Of a stretch of DNA of 43,382 nucleotides, positions 32,320 through 42,091 are shown piece after piece (the stretch's first letter is position 1; the number at the start of each line of letters is the position of its first letter). The position numbers and the translations under genes are program-made. The DNA lies in the NCBI GenBank assembly GCA_021201905.1, contig JAJQEA010000339.1:1-43382 (forward strand), in the 5' to 3' direction. This DNA is from Clostridia bacterium. GTDB taxonomy: Bacteria > Bacillota > Clostridia > Lachnospirales > Lachnospiraceae. The notes beneath the pieces were generated by a model. It was not told where the DNA came from. It saw nothing but the letters and a program-made list of their open reading frames with translations, and made no database searches.

Positions 32320-34692
32320 TCATATTTCTTCTTCATACTCAAAATCCTGATCCATGTCTCCCGGTTCCTCAACTGCTTTTTCCGCCTTAAACTCCACTCT
32401 CTTTACCGGGAATGACACAACGGCCTTAAACAGATCCCCGTCTATAATGACCTGGAACTCGCCGCCCTGAAGCTGGGTCAAATCCTTGGATATGGATAAT
32501 CCCAGACCACTTCCCTCTGTGGCCCTGGACACATCCCCCCTGACAAAGCGCTCCGTCAGCTCATCCGGACTGATGTTCAGAGAAGATTCCGAGACATTCT
32601 TAATGGTAAATATGGCCCTGCCGTCCTCGTCCAGCACATCCACATAGACCCGGCTGTGCTCCATGGCATACTTCACCGCATTGGTATAGAGATTTTCCAG
32701 GACACGCCACAGGCGCCGTCCGTCAGCCTGGATGATAAGCACCTCATTCGGTATGTTGGAAACCAGCTCCAGCCTGCGAAGGGCAAACCGCTCCTCGAAT
32801 TCACCGTTGGTCTGCTGCACCAGCTCCACCAGGTCAATATCCGATATATCTAGCTTCATATTGCCTGAACTGGCCTTGGAAGCCTCCACCAGATCCTCGG
32901 TCAGAGTCTTCAGGCGCTGGGACTTCTGGTCCAGCACTTCCAGGTATGCGGCAATCTTGGGGTCCTGTATTTTCTCCCGCTTCAGCAGGTCCACGTAATT
33001 GATAATGGACGTAAGAGGGGTCTTGATGTCGTGGGATACATTGGTTATCAGGCTTGCCTTCAGGCGCTCGCTCTTGACCTGCTCCTGGATGGCTGAATCC
33101 AGACCGCTGCTGATGTTATTGAGATGCTCTGCCATGTCCCGTTCCTTGCCCGACAGTCGGGAGGTATCGATCTGGTAGCTGGTATCCCCCCGGGAGATAG
33201 TGCTGACAGCCATGTCCAGAACATCCCTCTGCACTGACTTTTTAAACAGCTGATGGTATATCCACCCGTCCAGTCCCAGGTACAGCACCACGAATACGTA
33301 GAACATAATCTGGTAGCTTATCCTGTTCTCCTTATAGAAAAAGAGGAAAATCAGCCCCCACAGCATACCTGCGTTAAAGCCCAAAAACAACAGGTAGCAG
33401 AACCCGGTCCCCACCGCGTAGCTGACTCTTCCCGCATAGTCCTTTGACGCCTCCAGGACCCTTTTTGCCAGGCTGTTGCTCCACAAGGTCCTGGCCTTAT
33501 ACCTGCGCAGTAAATCAAAGCCGCACAATACAACGCTCCCGTACACAATGACCAGTTTAATCATCTTATTCCAGTAATTCCATTGTTTGTTGGGAGCAAA
33601 CAGGCTGAACAGCCGGATTCCCACATACCTTCCTATGTAGATAAATACCGCTGTTGCCGCCGCCCAGAGAATCAGGCAGAGTTCCGTGTGAATCTCGTCA
33701 ATGGGAAACAGGCGTATTTCCGCGCTTCCGTCCGTGGTGTGGCCTGACATGAGCATCAGCATGGCCAGTGTAACCACACATCCAAGGCTTCCCAGGATAA
33801 CGCCCGCCATGCCCAGAATAAACTCGTTTCTGGCCTCCTTATATGCCTTTGCCTCTATGGAATATGCATCCGTATTGGGGTAGCTGGTATCCACGGACAG
33901 GACCATGTAATTCTTATCATTTTCATAGGGATTCCATATCTCCAGGAGCGTGGCCGCATTGGCAGGAACCGTGGCCATGTTGCTCTCCATACGGATGGTA
34001 TTTCCCGGCACATAGAGGTATTTCCCCGTGCTCACTATCTCCTCCAGGGTCTTGTCCGGCACATTGGTGGATACCTTTGTAACGCCTTTATTGCTGGTGT
34101 ATTGAATACGGAAATTCAGGTTGGTGTTATTCTCTATGTAATTATAATATATGGTGTAATATTCACTCAGATGGACCAGTATATCGAGGGCCAGATCCTC
34201 CATGGTCATCCTTGGAGACTCTCCTGCGTCCGCATCCACAAAATCCGGATTATAGCTCTGGAAATCCACGGTTATCTCTTCCTCGTCATCGTCCATGGAA
34301 ATGGGCGAGCCGGCCAGTTTGAAATTCTCATCCAGATAATAGCCCCTGGTCTTGATATAGCGCACAATCTGATCCAGAGTCCACTCTGTGCCCTGCTCCC
34401 CCGGCCCATTGCTGACCCTTACAATAACCTTATGCATATTCAGCTTTCTGTTGGTCTCAAACATATCCTTATAGCCCACATAGGTAAATATGCGGTCGAT
34501 ATCCTCTGTCAGCTGTTTGTCAAACTGGGCGGAATCCTCATATGCATCCTCGTAAATCCACTTTACACCTTTTCCGTAATTGGAGTTAAGGTACATGGCG
34601 CTGATCCCGAATACGGACATGGCCGCAAAGACAATGTGGAACAGGGTAAGAACCAGCTTCCTCCGTCTGAATTTCCTCTTTTCATCTGTCAT
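32320..34692 (-). CDS. Sensor histidine kinase with multi-helix membrane region
   Basis: 790 aa. One helix (about 13-33) is followed by an extracytoplasmic region to about 290, then about five helices between 291 and 478. HisKA carries the phospho-accepting His in NVSHDIKTPL (H554). The N box is VLENLYTNAVKYA (about 664-676) and the G box is GSGLGLSISKDL (728-739). The ligand is unknown. The gene follows the response regulator by 8 bases, and a cell-wall lipoprotein gene lies upstream in the same direction, suggesting an envelope signal. The C-terminal tail is acidic. Confidence 0.95.
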   Translation of the reverse strand: MTDEKRKFRRRKLVLTLFHIVFAAMSVFGISAMYLNSNYGKGVKWIYEDAYEDSAQFDKQLTEDIDRIFTYVGYKDMFETNRKLNMHKVIVRVSNGPGEQGTEWTLDQIVRYIKTRGYYLDENFKLAGSPISMDDDEEEITVDFQSYNPDFVDADAGESPRMTMEDLALDILVHLSEYYTIYYNYIENNTNLNFRIQYTSNKGVTKVSTNVPDKTLEEIVSTGKYLYVPGNTIRMESNMATVPANAATLLEIWNPYENDKNYMVLSVDTSYPNTDAYSIEAKAYKEARNEFILGMAGVILGSLGCVVTLAMLMLMSGHTTDGSAEIRLFPIDEIHTELCLILWAAATAVFIYIGRYVGIRLFSLFAPNKQWNYWNKMIKLVIVYGSVVLCGFDLLRRYKARTLWSNSLAKRVLEASKDYAGRVSYAVGTGFCYLLFLGFNAGMLWGLIFLFFYKENRISYQIMFYVFVVLYLGLDGWIYHQLFKKSVQRDVLDMAVSTISRGDTSYQIDTSRLSGKERDMAEHLNNISSGLDSAIQEQVKSERLKASLITNVSHDIKTPLTSIINYVDLLKREKIQDPKIAAYLEVLDQKSQRLKTLTEDLVEASKASSGNMKLDISDIDLVELVQQTNGEFEERFALRRLELVSNIPNEVLIIQADGRRLWRVLENLYTNAVKYAMEHSRVYVDVLDEDGRAIFTIKNVSESSLNISPDELTERFVRGDVSRATEGSGLGLSISKDLTQLQGGEFQVIIDGDLFKAVVSFPVKRVEFKAEKAVEEPGDMDQDFEYEEEI

Positions 34693-34700
34693 ACAACCAC

Positions 34701-35396
34701 CTACTGCTTTTCTATCTTATAGCCTACACCCCATACCACCTTCAGGTACTTTGGCTCCCTTGGGTTAATCTCTATTTTCTCACGGATATGGCGTATGTGC
34801 ACGGCCACCGTGTTGTCCGCGCCGATGGCCTCCTCATTCCATATCTGCTCATAAATCTCATCAATGGAAAACACCTTTCCCGCATTCTTCACCAGAAGCA
34901 GCAGGATATTGTACTCAATGGGCGTCAGCTTGATGGCATCGCCGTCCACGGTCACCTCTTTGTTGTCATCATTGATCTGAAGGCTGCCGCACTTATAAAT
35001 CTGTCCGTCCGCCTGCTGGTTCAGGTTCCCCAGCTGGGTATAACGGCGCATCTGGGACTTGACCCTGGCCACCAGCTCCAGGGGATTAAAGGGCTTTGTT
35101 ATGTAATCGTCAGCACCGATGTTAAGCCCCAGAATCTTGTCTGCATCCTCGGACTTGGCGGAGAGGATGATAATGGGTATGCTGCTGTTCTCCCTGACTT
35201 TCAGGGTGGTGCGGATGCCGTCCAGTCCCGGCATCATCACATCCACAATCAATAAGTCTACTTCATTTTTATCCAGATACTCCAGGGCCTCATAGCCGTC
35301 ATAAGCTTTGATTACCTTAAACCCCTCACCTGTCAGATAGATATCAATGGCCTCCACAATCTGCTTGTCATCATCACATACCAGTATGGTCTGCAT
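34701..35396 (-). CDS. OmpR/PhoB-family response regulator
   Basis: 231 aa. The receiver domain has the acidic pocket CDDD (8-10), phospho-accepting Asp in LLIVDVMMPG (D52), and the conserved Lys in YITKPFNP (K101). The C-terminal winged helix includes LTPIEYNILLLLVKNAGKVF and AVHIRHIREKIE. It resembles VanR-type regulators. TTG 35402, GTG 35399 and ATG 35396 are adjacent; AAGGAGG upstream fits the GTG or ATG, and I use the ATG. It pairs with the following histidine kinase. Confidence 0.95.
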   Translation of the reverse strand: MQTILVCDDDKQIVEAIDIYLTGEGFKVIKAYDGYEALEYLDKNEVDLLIVDVMMPGLDGIRTTLKVRENSSIPIIILSAKSEDADKILGLNIGADDYITKPFNPLELVARVKSQMRRYTQLGNLNQQADGQIYKCGSLQINDDNKEVTVDGDAIKLTPIEYNILLLLVKNAGKVFSIDEIYEQIWNEEAIGADNTVAVHIRHIREKIEINPREPKYLKVVWGVGYKIEKQ

Positions 35397-35439
35397 CACC
35401 AAACGCCCTCCTTTTTATACTCCGGTTCCTTTATGTTTG

Positions 35440-37041
35440 TTAGAAAATCCTCCATGCACAGATAAAGTTGTTGGCCCACCACTGGCTCAGGCTTCTGTGC
35501 ACCACCCGTCCGTTACTGGAAGAAGCGTCAATCACAGTGCCTCCTCCTGCCGCGATACCTACATGGCCCCTTACCACCACGATATCACCGGCCTGGATGT
35601 CATTAAAGTTTGTAATCTTTGTGTAGCGGCCCACATTCCTCCAGCCAGAAGAAGTCAGGTAGCTCTGGTTTACGCCCACCTGGTTGAGACACCAGTATAC
35701 GAAACCGGAACAGTCAAAGGCATTGGGTCCTTTCGCTCCCCATACATACGGTGACCCGAGTTTGGACGAGGCAACTGATATAAGGGCGGACGCGCCTCCG
35801 CTTGCCGGTATGCTCACAGGCGGCGTGGTATTGCCTGACGGCTTGCCCGTGTTGCCTGAACCGCCGTTATTTCCTGTATTGCCGCTGTTTCCTGAGTTGT
35901 TAGGTCTTGTAGTGGTGCCGGAACCGCTGGAATTAGCCGCCGGGCGCCGTACATTGTCGCTGGTCAGCTTGGCCATGGTCTGGACGCCTACCAGACCGTC
36001 GGAGGTCAGTCCGTTGCGGGACTGGAAGTTCCTGACAGCGTTCTCCGTGGCTTCGCCGTAATAGCCGGTCACATTGCCGGAAACAAGATATCCGTGCTTG
36101 TTAAGAAGCTGCTGCACCTTGGTAACCGCGTCGCCTCGCTCACCTAACATCAGGCCGTTGGCTCTGGCGTCCGGACTGTTAAGGGCAATCCTGGTGGATG
36201 GCCCCAGATATCCGTCCACCACCTGGTCATTTCTGGCCTGGAACTGCTTTACCGCCACTACCGTATCCTCACCGTAAGCCCCGTCCGGGGTGATGGTCAG
36301 ATATCCCAGTTCCTTAAGGCGCTCCTGGCAGGCCAGGACCACATCGCTCTTCTCACCGTAAGAAAGGAAGTTAGGCTTAATCTCATCGCTGTACAGCAGG
36401 TTGATGGTCCTCTGCCCCACCTTTCCATCCTGCTCCAGTCCGTTGACCTCCTGGAGCTTTAACACAGCCGCTTCCGTGGAATCGCCAAAGTTGCCTGTTA
36501 CCAAATCAGCGGTTGCCAGGTATCCCAGCTCATAAAGATGCTGCTGGATACGCTCAATATCATCACCCTGGGTTCCCTTGGACACCGCATAGTACTTGGC
36601 GTCCGGGGACATGATGGCATCCCAGGTTACATTGCCCACAATACCGTCCGTGGGCAGCTCATTCTGCCTCTGGAAATGCTTTACTGCCTGCTGGGTCATC
36701 TCTCCAAAATAATCCGTAGGCTCATCGTTGTCCATGAATCCCAGGTCCATGAGACGCTGCTGCAGTCTCTTGATGATCTCATGGCGCACCCCAATCCTGA
36801 GGTACTCGGGAGCCGGCTCCGCGTCCGGCAGGTTAATGTCATTCAGTCCCGGCAGCACCTGTCCGTCCAGCCCCAGCTGGGCAATGGTCTCAGGCACAGC
36901 CTGTATGACATTGACCTCAGAGGGAGTGGCGTCCCCCACCTCTGATGAGGATTCCTTGGTGCAGCCGCCCAGGAAAGCGCTGAGGGTCAGCACGCCTACG
37001 GCTGCCATATATGTAATATATTTTCTGTATTTTGAATTCAT
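35440..37041 (-). CDS. Lipoprotein with four peptidoglycan-binding repeats and NlpC/P60 hydrolase domain
   Basis: 533 aa. A lipobox (LSAFLGGC, Cys27) indicates a membrane-anchored lipoprotein. Four PG-binding-1 modules follow at about 85-146, 160-232, 235-306 and 310-375, each with a Q..L...GY or Q..L..LG pattern and AV..FQ. A Gly/Asn/Ser/Thr linker leads to an NlpC/P60 domain with catalytic Cys in FDCSGFVYW (C444) and His in RGHVGIAAGG (H493). It would cut cell-wall peptides at the outer membrane face. It lies 43 bases before the response regulator gene, so the three genes probably form an operon. Confidence 0.93.
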   Translation of the reverse strand: MNSKYRKYITYMAAVGVLTLSAFLGGCTKESSSEVGDATPSEVNVIQAVPETIAQLGLDGQVLPGLNDINLPDAEPAPEYLRIGVRHEIIKRLQQRLMDLGFMDNDEPTDYFGEMTQQAVKHFQRQNELPTDGIVGNVTWDAIMSPDAKYYAVSKGTQGDDIERIQQHLYELGYLATADLVTGNFGDSTEAAVLKLQEVNGLEQDGKVGQRTINLLYSDEIKPNFLSYGEKSDVVLACQERLKELGYLTITPDGAYGEDTVVAVKQFQARNDQVVDGYLGPSTRIALNSPDARANGLMLGERGDAVTKVQQLLNKHGYLVSGNVTGYYGEATENAVRNFQSRNGLTSDGLVGVQTMAKLTSDNVRRPAANSSGSGTTTRPNNSGNSGNTGNNGGSGNTGKPSGNTTPPVSIPASGGASALISVASSKLGSPYVWGAKGPNAFDCSGFVYWCLNQVGVNQSYLTSSGWRNVGRYTKITNFNDIQAGDIVVVRGHVGIAAGGGTVIDASSSNGRVVHRSLSQWWANNFICAWRIF

Positions 37042-37205
37042 GAAGAACTTATCCTTCCTGCTTCTTCTTATGTCAAAAAGCTCAAATCAAATTCATTCTA
37101 ACACATTTCTTAAGGAATAGCGATATAAAAATTAAGGTCGTAAGAAAATTGAAAGTACTATAAAATAACCATTCCCTGTTTCTTAAAAAGGAAAAACAGA
37201 AGAAA

Positions 37206-37249
37206 AAGGCGCCTGCACCACGGTGTTGTTCCCCTGGTGCAGGCGCCTT
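37206..37249 (-). terminator. Strong terminator ending the gdpP-rplI-dnaB operon
   Basis: A 15-bp perfect stem, AAGGCGCCTGCACCA (37206-37220) with TGGTGCAGGCGCCTT (37235-37249). On the minus strand it is followed by TTTTTCTTC. It starts 18 bases after the repaired end (37268) of the MerR-like gene. The gap from here to 37042 is AT-rich and shows no other feature. Confidence 0.9.
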
Positions 37250-37316
37250 CTCCTGCTGTATCTGCATTTACTTTCCGTCCCTGAGCTTTTTTCCGCTTCG
37301 CCCGAATCTGCGCCGC

Positions 37317-37937
37317 TTAAAAAAAGGGAACCTTGGCCGCTGCCGCCTCTGCCTGTCCGCCCTTCTGGTAGCTTCTGAGCGTCTCGTCCAGCTGGCGGAA
37401 CCGTTCCTCCTCCTTCTGGTCCGAAGCCTGGAATAAAAACTCCAGCTCCTTGCCCATCTTCTCATTGACCAGACAGCTGATATCCTGGCTCAGCTTCTCA
37501 TTGTTCACCTCCAGGGCACGTCCGATAATCAGGTTCATGATCTGCTGAAACTGTTCCATCTTCTCTTCCATGGCAACCACGGACACGCCATCGCCCTTTA
37601 CAGTACTGAGGGACGTTCCGCTGTCTTCCTCTTTAAATTCCTTAAGTGCTGCGTTCATATCGCGCTCCAGGATTTCGTCGGACAGCTCTCCCTGAGCCTT
37701 GCCGTCCTTTTTCAGGACCTGGTTCAGCGCATGCTTGATTGCCTTCAGCTGATACCCCTTCTCCTTCAGGTTCTTGACCTGCTTGAACAGGCGGATATGT
37801 AAATCCGTATAGTACCGGTGCCCCATCTCGTTACGGGGAATATCAAGTTCCAGCTCCTCTTCCCAGTACCTTAATACATGGGCCTCCACATCGACCTTTT
37901 TGGATGCATCCGATATCAGATAATGTACTTCATCCAT
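37317..37937 (-). CDS. MerR-like helix-turn-helix protein, C-terminal tail probably frameshifted
   Basis: 206 aa as read from the ATG at 37937 (GGAG 9 bases upstream; a GTG at 37955 is an alternative). The N-terminal half is a MerR-type DNA-binding domain (LISDASKKVDVEAHVLRYWE, GHRYYTDLHIRLFKQV); the rest is charged and coiled-coil-like. The frame stops in a run of seven A on the plus strand (37319-37325). Removing one base gives VPFFKRRRFGRSGKKLRDGK and a stop at 37268, close to the terminator, for about 222 aa. The basic tail suits a nucleic-acid binder. It follows dnaB and is probably in its operon; target genes are unknown. Confidence 0.82.
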   Translation of the reverse strand: MDEVHYLISDASKKVDVEAHVLRYWEEELELDIPRNEMGHRYYTDLHIRLFKQVKNLKEKGYQLKAIKHALNQVLKKDGKAQGELSDEILERDMNAALKEFKEEDSGTSLSTVKGDGVSVVAMEEKMEQFQQIMNLIIGRALEVNNEKLSQDISCLVNEKMGKELEFLFQASDQKEEERFRQLDETLRSYQKGGQAEAAAAKVPFF

Positions 37938-38030
37938 AGCCATTCTCTCCTTCACAAGTTAACAGGCATGTCCTGCCTTACTATTAGTGTATGCATTGAG
38001 AATGGATATTATGACACCCTGGAAAAATTT

Positions 38031-39389
38031 TTATGCGTCCTGTCCGCCGCCTTGAGGTCTGGCCGCGTTCACAAACTTGGTATACTCCGGTTTCCATATC
38101 AATGTAACGGTTCCAATGGGGCCGTTACGCTGTTTGGCTATGATTACCTCTGCCTCGTTAGGATGCTCCGTATCCTTATTATAATAGTCATCACGGTACA
38201 GGAACATTACCACGTCGGCATCCTGCTCGATGGCTCCCGACTCACGAAGGTCGGAGAGCATGGGCCTGTGATCCTGCCTGGTCTCGCAGGCACGGGACAG
38301 CTGCGACAGGGCGATGACAGGGGCATGAAGTTCTCTGGCAAGGGCCTTCAGGGAATGGGAGATATCGGAAATCTCCTGCTGGCGGTTATCTCCCCCGCCC
38401 TTTTTGCTGCCGCTCATGAGCTGCAGGTAGTCGATGATTACGACACTGAGTCCATACTCCAGCTTCATCTTCCTGCACTTGGAGCGCAGCTCTGATATGG
38501 AGATACCCGGGGTGTCATCGATGATCAGCTTGGAATTTCCTATGACGCCGATGCCCTCAACCACGGCATCCCAGTCAGAATCCGTCAGGGAGCCGGTCCT
38601 GAGCTTCTGTGAATCCACATTGGACTCCATGGAAAGCATACGGTTTACCAGCTGCTCCTTGGACATCTCCAGGCTGAACACCATGCAGGGCAGGCTCTTT
38701 CGTACCGCCACATAGTCCACCACATTGAGGACAAAGGCCGTCTTACCCATGGAAGGACGGGCTGCTATCAGGATGAAATCCGAGGGCTGGAAGCCGGAAA
38801 GCTTATAATCCAGGTCAATAAAGCCTGAGGGTATTCCCGTGACCGTTCCCTGGTTCTTATAGGCATCCTCAATCTTTTCCAGCACGTTGATGGCCACCTG
38901 CTTGATGGGCACGAAATCCTGCCCGCCGCGGTTTTGCAGCAGGTTAAAGACAGACTTCTCCGTGTCTGCCAGAATGTTCTCCAGCGGCTCCTTTCCGGCA
39001 TAACAGGTATTGGCAATCTCCTCCGTGGTCTTAATCAGCCTGCGCAGTACTGCCTTCTCACCTACAATGGTGGCATAGGACCTTACATTGGCGGACGTAG
39101 GCACCATGGTAACGATATCCCGCACAAAATCCAGGCTGCTCACCTCAGGAGGCACGTCCTTTTCCTTCAGACGGTCCTGGAGGGTTACCAGGTCCACAGG
39201 CTTGCCTTCATTAAACAGCTCCACCATGGCGTCGAACATGATGCCGTACTGCTGCTGGTAAAAATCACTTCCCGTAACAATCTCCGACGCGGCAATCACT
39301 GCCTCCCTGTCCATGAGCATGGAACCGATGACCGACTGTTCCGCCTCCAGACTGTGGGGAAGCACCCGCTTAATCAGGGCTTCTTCCAT
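38031..39389 (-). CDS. dnaB: Replicative DNA helicase DnaB
   Basis: 452 aa, full length. It unwinds DNA ahead of the replication fork as a hexamer. The N-terminal domain begins PHSLEAEQSVIGSMLMD. Walker A is ARPSMGKTA (210-218), Walker B is LSVVIIDYLQLM, and motif H4 is REL...VIALSQLSR followed by DLRESGAIEQDADVVMFLYR. Start: ATG after AGGAG. It follows rplI in the order gdpP-rplI-dnaB, common in Firmicutes. Confidence 0.97.
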   Translation of the reverse strand: MEEALIKRVLPHSLEAEQSVIGSMLMDREAVIAASEIVTGSDFYQQQYGIMFDAMVELFNEGKPVDLVTLQDRLKEKDVPPEVSSLDFVRDIVTMVPTSANVRSYATIVGEKAVLRRLIKTTEEIANTCYAGKEPLENILADTEKSVFNLLQNRGGQDFVPIKQVAINVLEKIEDAYKNQGTVTGIPSGFIDLDYKLSGFQPSDFILIAARPSMGKTAFVLNVVDYVAVRKSLPCMVFSLEMSKEQLVNRMLSMESNVDSQKLRTGSLTDSDWDAVVEGIGVIGNSKLIIDDTPGISISELRSKCRKMKLEYGLSVVIIDYLQLMSGSKKGGGDNRQQEISDISHSLKALARELHAPVIALSQLSRACETRQDHRPMLSDLRESGAIEQDADVVMFLYRDDYYNKDTEHPNEAEVIIAKQRNGPIGTVTLIWKPEYTKFVNAARPQGGGQDA

Positions 39390-39419
39390 ATTACTCGTCT
39401 CCTGTATCTGAATCTATGA

Positions 39420-39441
39420 GACCCGCCTGTTTAGGCGGGTC
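39420..39441. terminator. Hairpin between rplI and dnaB
   Basis: GACCCGCCT and AGGCGGGTC form a 9-bp perfect stem with a 4-base loop, 20 bases after the rplI stop and 31 before the dnaB ATG. No T-run follows on the minus strand, so it may attenuate or stabilise the transcript rather than terminate it. Confidence 0.5.
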
Positions 39442-39460
39442 CTGTGTCTGTGCTATGAAT

Positions 39461-39907
39461 TTATGCTTCCACTACCTTGACAGCCAGTCTGGCGGTCACT
39501 TCCTTATGGAGCTTAATGGGCACCTCGAAGCTGCCAATGGACTTGATGGGGTCGTTCAGCATAATCTTTTTCTTGTCAATGTCAATTCCCAGCTGGTCCC
39601 CAATGGCCTTGCCGATTTCCTTGGAGGATACGGATCCGAACGCCCTTCCGCCCTCTCCTGCCTTAATGGTCAGGGTAACGGAGGACTCTTCCAGCTTTGC
39701 TCCCAGCTCCTTTGCTGCCGCCAGCTGCTCTGCCGCAATCCTGTCATCGTTGGCCTTTTTAAGCTTCAAATCATTGAGATTCTTGGAATTGGCTTCCACC
39801 CCAAGCTTCTTCGGCAAAATAAAATTTCTGGCATAGCCGTCATTCACATTCACAATCTGGCCTTTTTTTCCTAATGCCTTTACGTCTTCCAGTAATACTA
39901 CCTGCAT
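39461..39907 (-). CDS. rplI: Large ribosomal subunit protein bL9
   Basis: 148 aa, the usual length. The N-terminal rRNA-binding domain [19 protein letters not shown] then [17 protein letters not shown] is the family signature. A long connecting helix (about 45-75) leads to the C-terminal domain ([13 protein letters not shown]). Start: ATG after GAAAGGAAG. It lies between gdpP and dnaB on the same strand with 44- and 71-base gaps. Confidence 0.98.
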   Translation of the reverse strand: MQVVLLEDVKALGKKGQIVNVNDGYARNFILPKKLGVEANSKNLNDLKLKKANDDRIAAEQLAAAKELGAKLEESSVTLTIKAGEGGRAFGSVSSKEIGKAIGDQLGIDIDKKKIMLNDPIKSIGSFEVPIKLHKEVTARLAVKVVEA

Positions 39908-39951
39908 GTCTCATACTTCCTTTCTGATTCTGTGTCTATGGGTATCCCTAA

Positions 39952-42000
39952 TCAGGACACCTCGCCCTCCTCCATCATCTGGCGGATGACGTCTTTCAGC
40001 CGTTCCTTTGCTTCCTCCACGGTCACGCCCTGCATCTGGGCACCTGCTATGGTGCGGTGTCCGCCGCCGCCCAGCTTCTCCATCATGACCTGAACATTAA
40101 CCTCGTCAATGGACCTGGCGCTGAAATAGATGGTTCCGTTATAGTCCGTAAGCACCACCGATGCCTTCATGCCGCGGATCTTCAGAAGTTCGTTGGCTGC
40201 CTGGGCGCCGATGATGGTGGGGCTGTCCAGCCCTTCGGCTGAGCACTCACTGATGGCAAAGGCATCCATAAACACCTCGGCCTTCCTGACCGCGTCCGCC
40301 TTTGCCTGGTAGTCCTTCATGTTCTCCCTGAAAAGCTTGCGCACCCTGGTGATATCGGTGCCGCTTCTCCTTAAAAATGCCGCTGCCTCAAATGTCCTGA
40401 CGCCAGTCTGATTGGTAAAGTTCTGGGTGTCGATGACAATGCCGGCGTACATGGCATCCGCCTCGGCAGATTTGATTTTAATACCGTCTGCGATATATTG
40501 CAATACCTCTGCCACCATCTCACAGGTGGACGAGGCATAGGGCTCCACGTAGGAGAGAACCGCGTTATCTATGATTTCGCTGCTGGTCCTGTGATGGTCC
40601 AGAACCACAATGGTCTTTACCATCTCTAAGAGAGCCGGTTCATCCGTAATGCTGGGCCGGTTCACATCCACGATAACCAGCATGGTCCCCTGATCCACCA
40701 GCTCGGCCGCCTTAGGGCCTGTGAGCAGCATGTCCTCAGGATATTCGGCATTTCCCGTAAAGCGCTCCATCATGGGACGCACCGACGAAGTCACTTCATT
40801 GACCACGATGTTGGCCTTCTTATTCATGGACATAGCAATGCGGTATATGCCCACTGCCGCGCCAAAGGAATCAATGTCCGCCAAACGGTGTCCCATAATA
40901 AGGAGCCGGTCCTTGTTCTCCATCAGCTCCCTGAGGGTGTGTGCCTTTACCCTGGCCTTCACCCTGGTGGTCTTTTTCATCTGCTGGGCCTTGCCGCCAT
41001 AATACTGAATCTTGTCGGAGTCCTTGACCACTGCCTGGTCGCCGCCCCGTCCCAGGGCCATGTCAATGGATGTCCTGGCATATTCATAATTCTGGCTGTA
41101 GCTGTCGCCGTTCATGCCGATACCGATGCTTAAGGTAACAGCCATGTCATTGCCTATGTTCACTGTCTTTACATCCTCCAGGATGGAAAAACGTTCTTCC
41201 TGTATCCTGGCCATGTACTGCTGCTTGATGGCAAAGAAATATTTATCCTTCTCAATCTTTTTTACGATACCGTTCATGCCGGAGATATATTTGCTTATCT
41301 TGCGGTCTATGAGGGCGGTCAAAAGGGAACGCCGGACCTCCTCCACGTTTTCCAGGGCCTCGTCATAATTATCCAGGTAAATCAGTCCCGCCACCAGCTT
41401 CTGGTCGTTAATCTGCTGCATGTACTTAAGGGTCTGTGTCTCGTCCAGCAGGTAGACCGCTGTAACGGACGAGCCCTGGCCCTCCAGTCCTCCCGCGGCC
41501 ACCGCCGCGTCAAGGCTGTCCACCATGACCTGCTTTAAATCAATCCGGAACTTCCTGTCTCCCAGGGAACTGTGAATACTCACAACCTCCCCGCCGGTAG
41601 CCAGCATTTCCTTTGTAATCTCAGGAAACATGGCCGTGATATTCTTATATGAATTCTTGTCTTCTTCCAGGATTGCCGTAAACTCCCGGTTCATCCACAA
41701 CAGATGTCCGGAACCGTCTGCCACCGCATACGGCATCAGCATCTCTTCCAGCAGGTTCTGCCTGCTCTGGTCATAGGCGGAAGAAAATGCGATGAGTCCG
41801 GCAAGTATGCCTCTTTTTCTCGAAAAATACAGCCAAAGGGCAATCCCTATATAGACAATGGTAAAGACCGATACTATAATGCCGGCTTTTATGGATACCG
41901 CTGCCACTACAGCAGTCAGTACGATTAAAAGGACCGACAAAAAGAGCGGCCACTGCAGGTAGACCTTGAAAATCCCCCGCGTCCTTCCTTTATCTCTCAT
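39952..42000 (-). CDS. gdpP: GdpP: membrane c-di-AMP phosphodiesterase
   Basis: 682 aa. Two membrane helices (about 17-37 and 39-59) precede a PAS-like region, a degenerate GGDEF domain (LGRGGDQA at about 316-323 in place of GGDEF-like catalytic residues further up) and a DHH/DHHA1 phosphoesterase. DHH motifs include LIMGHRLADIDSFG (H371, D375, D377), VIVDVNRP (D445) and VVLDHHR (468-470), with GGGGHRTIAGAQM in DHHA1. The enzyme hydrolyses cyclic di-AMP, which controls osmolyte balance and wall stress. Start: ATG after GGAGG. It leads the operon gdpP-rplI-dnaB. Confidence 0.96.
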   Translation of the reverse strand: MRDKGRTRGIFKVYLQWPLFLSVLLIVLTAVVAAVSIKAGIIVSVFTIVYIGIALWLYFSRKRGILAGLIAFSSAYDQSRQNLLEEMLMPYAVADGSGHLLWMNREFTAILEEDKNSYKNITAMFPEITKEMLATGGEVVSIHSSLGDRKFRIDLKQVMVDSLDAAVAAGGLEGQGSSVTAVYLLDETQTLKYMQQINDQKLVAGLIYLDNYDEALENVEEVRRSLLTALIDRKISKYISGMNGIVKKIEKDKYFFAIKQQYMARIQEERFSILEDVKTVNIGNDMAVTLSIGIGMNGDSYSQNYEYARTSIDMALGRGGDQAVVKDSDKIQYYGGKAQQMKKTTRVKARVKAHTLRELMENKDRLLIMGHRLADIDSFGAAVGIYRIAMSMNKKANIVVNEVTSSVRPMMERFTGNAEYPEDMLLTGPKAAELVDQGTMLVIVDVNRPSITDEPALLEMVKTIVVLDHHRTSSEIIDNAVLSYVEPYASSTCEMVAEVLQYIADGIKIKSAEADAMYAGIVIDTQNFTNQTGVRTFEAAAFLRRSGTDITRVRKLFRENMKDYQAKADAVRKAEVFMDAFAISECSAEGLDSPTIIGAQAANELLKIRGMKASVVLTDYNGTIYFSARSIDEVNVQVMMEKLGGGGHRTIAGAQMQGVTVEEAKERLKDVIRQMMEEGEVS

Positions 42001-42091
42001 AGTCTGCCTCCATTCGTATCCGGAAATCGGAATACACCTATCTTAGTTAGTATATCATATCCGGCCTCATTCGTCCATAAAAATGAGATTT

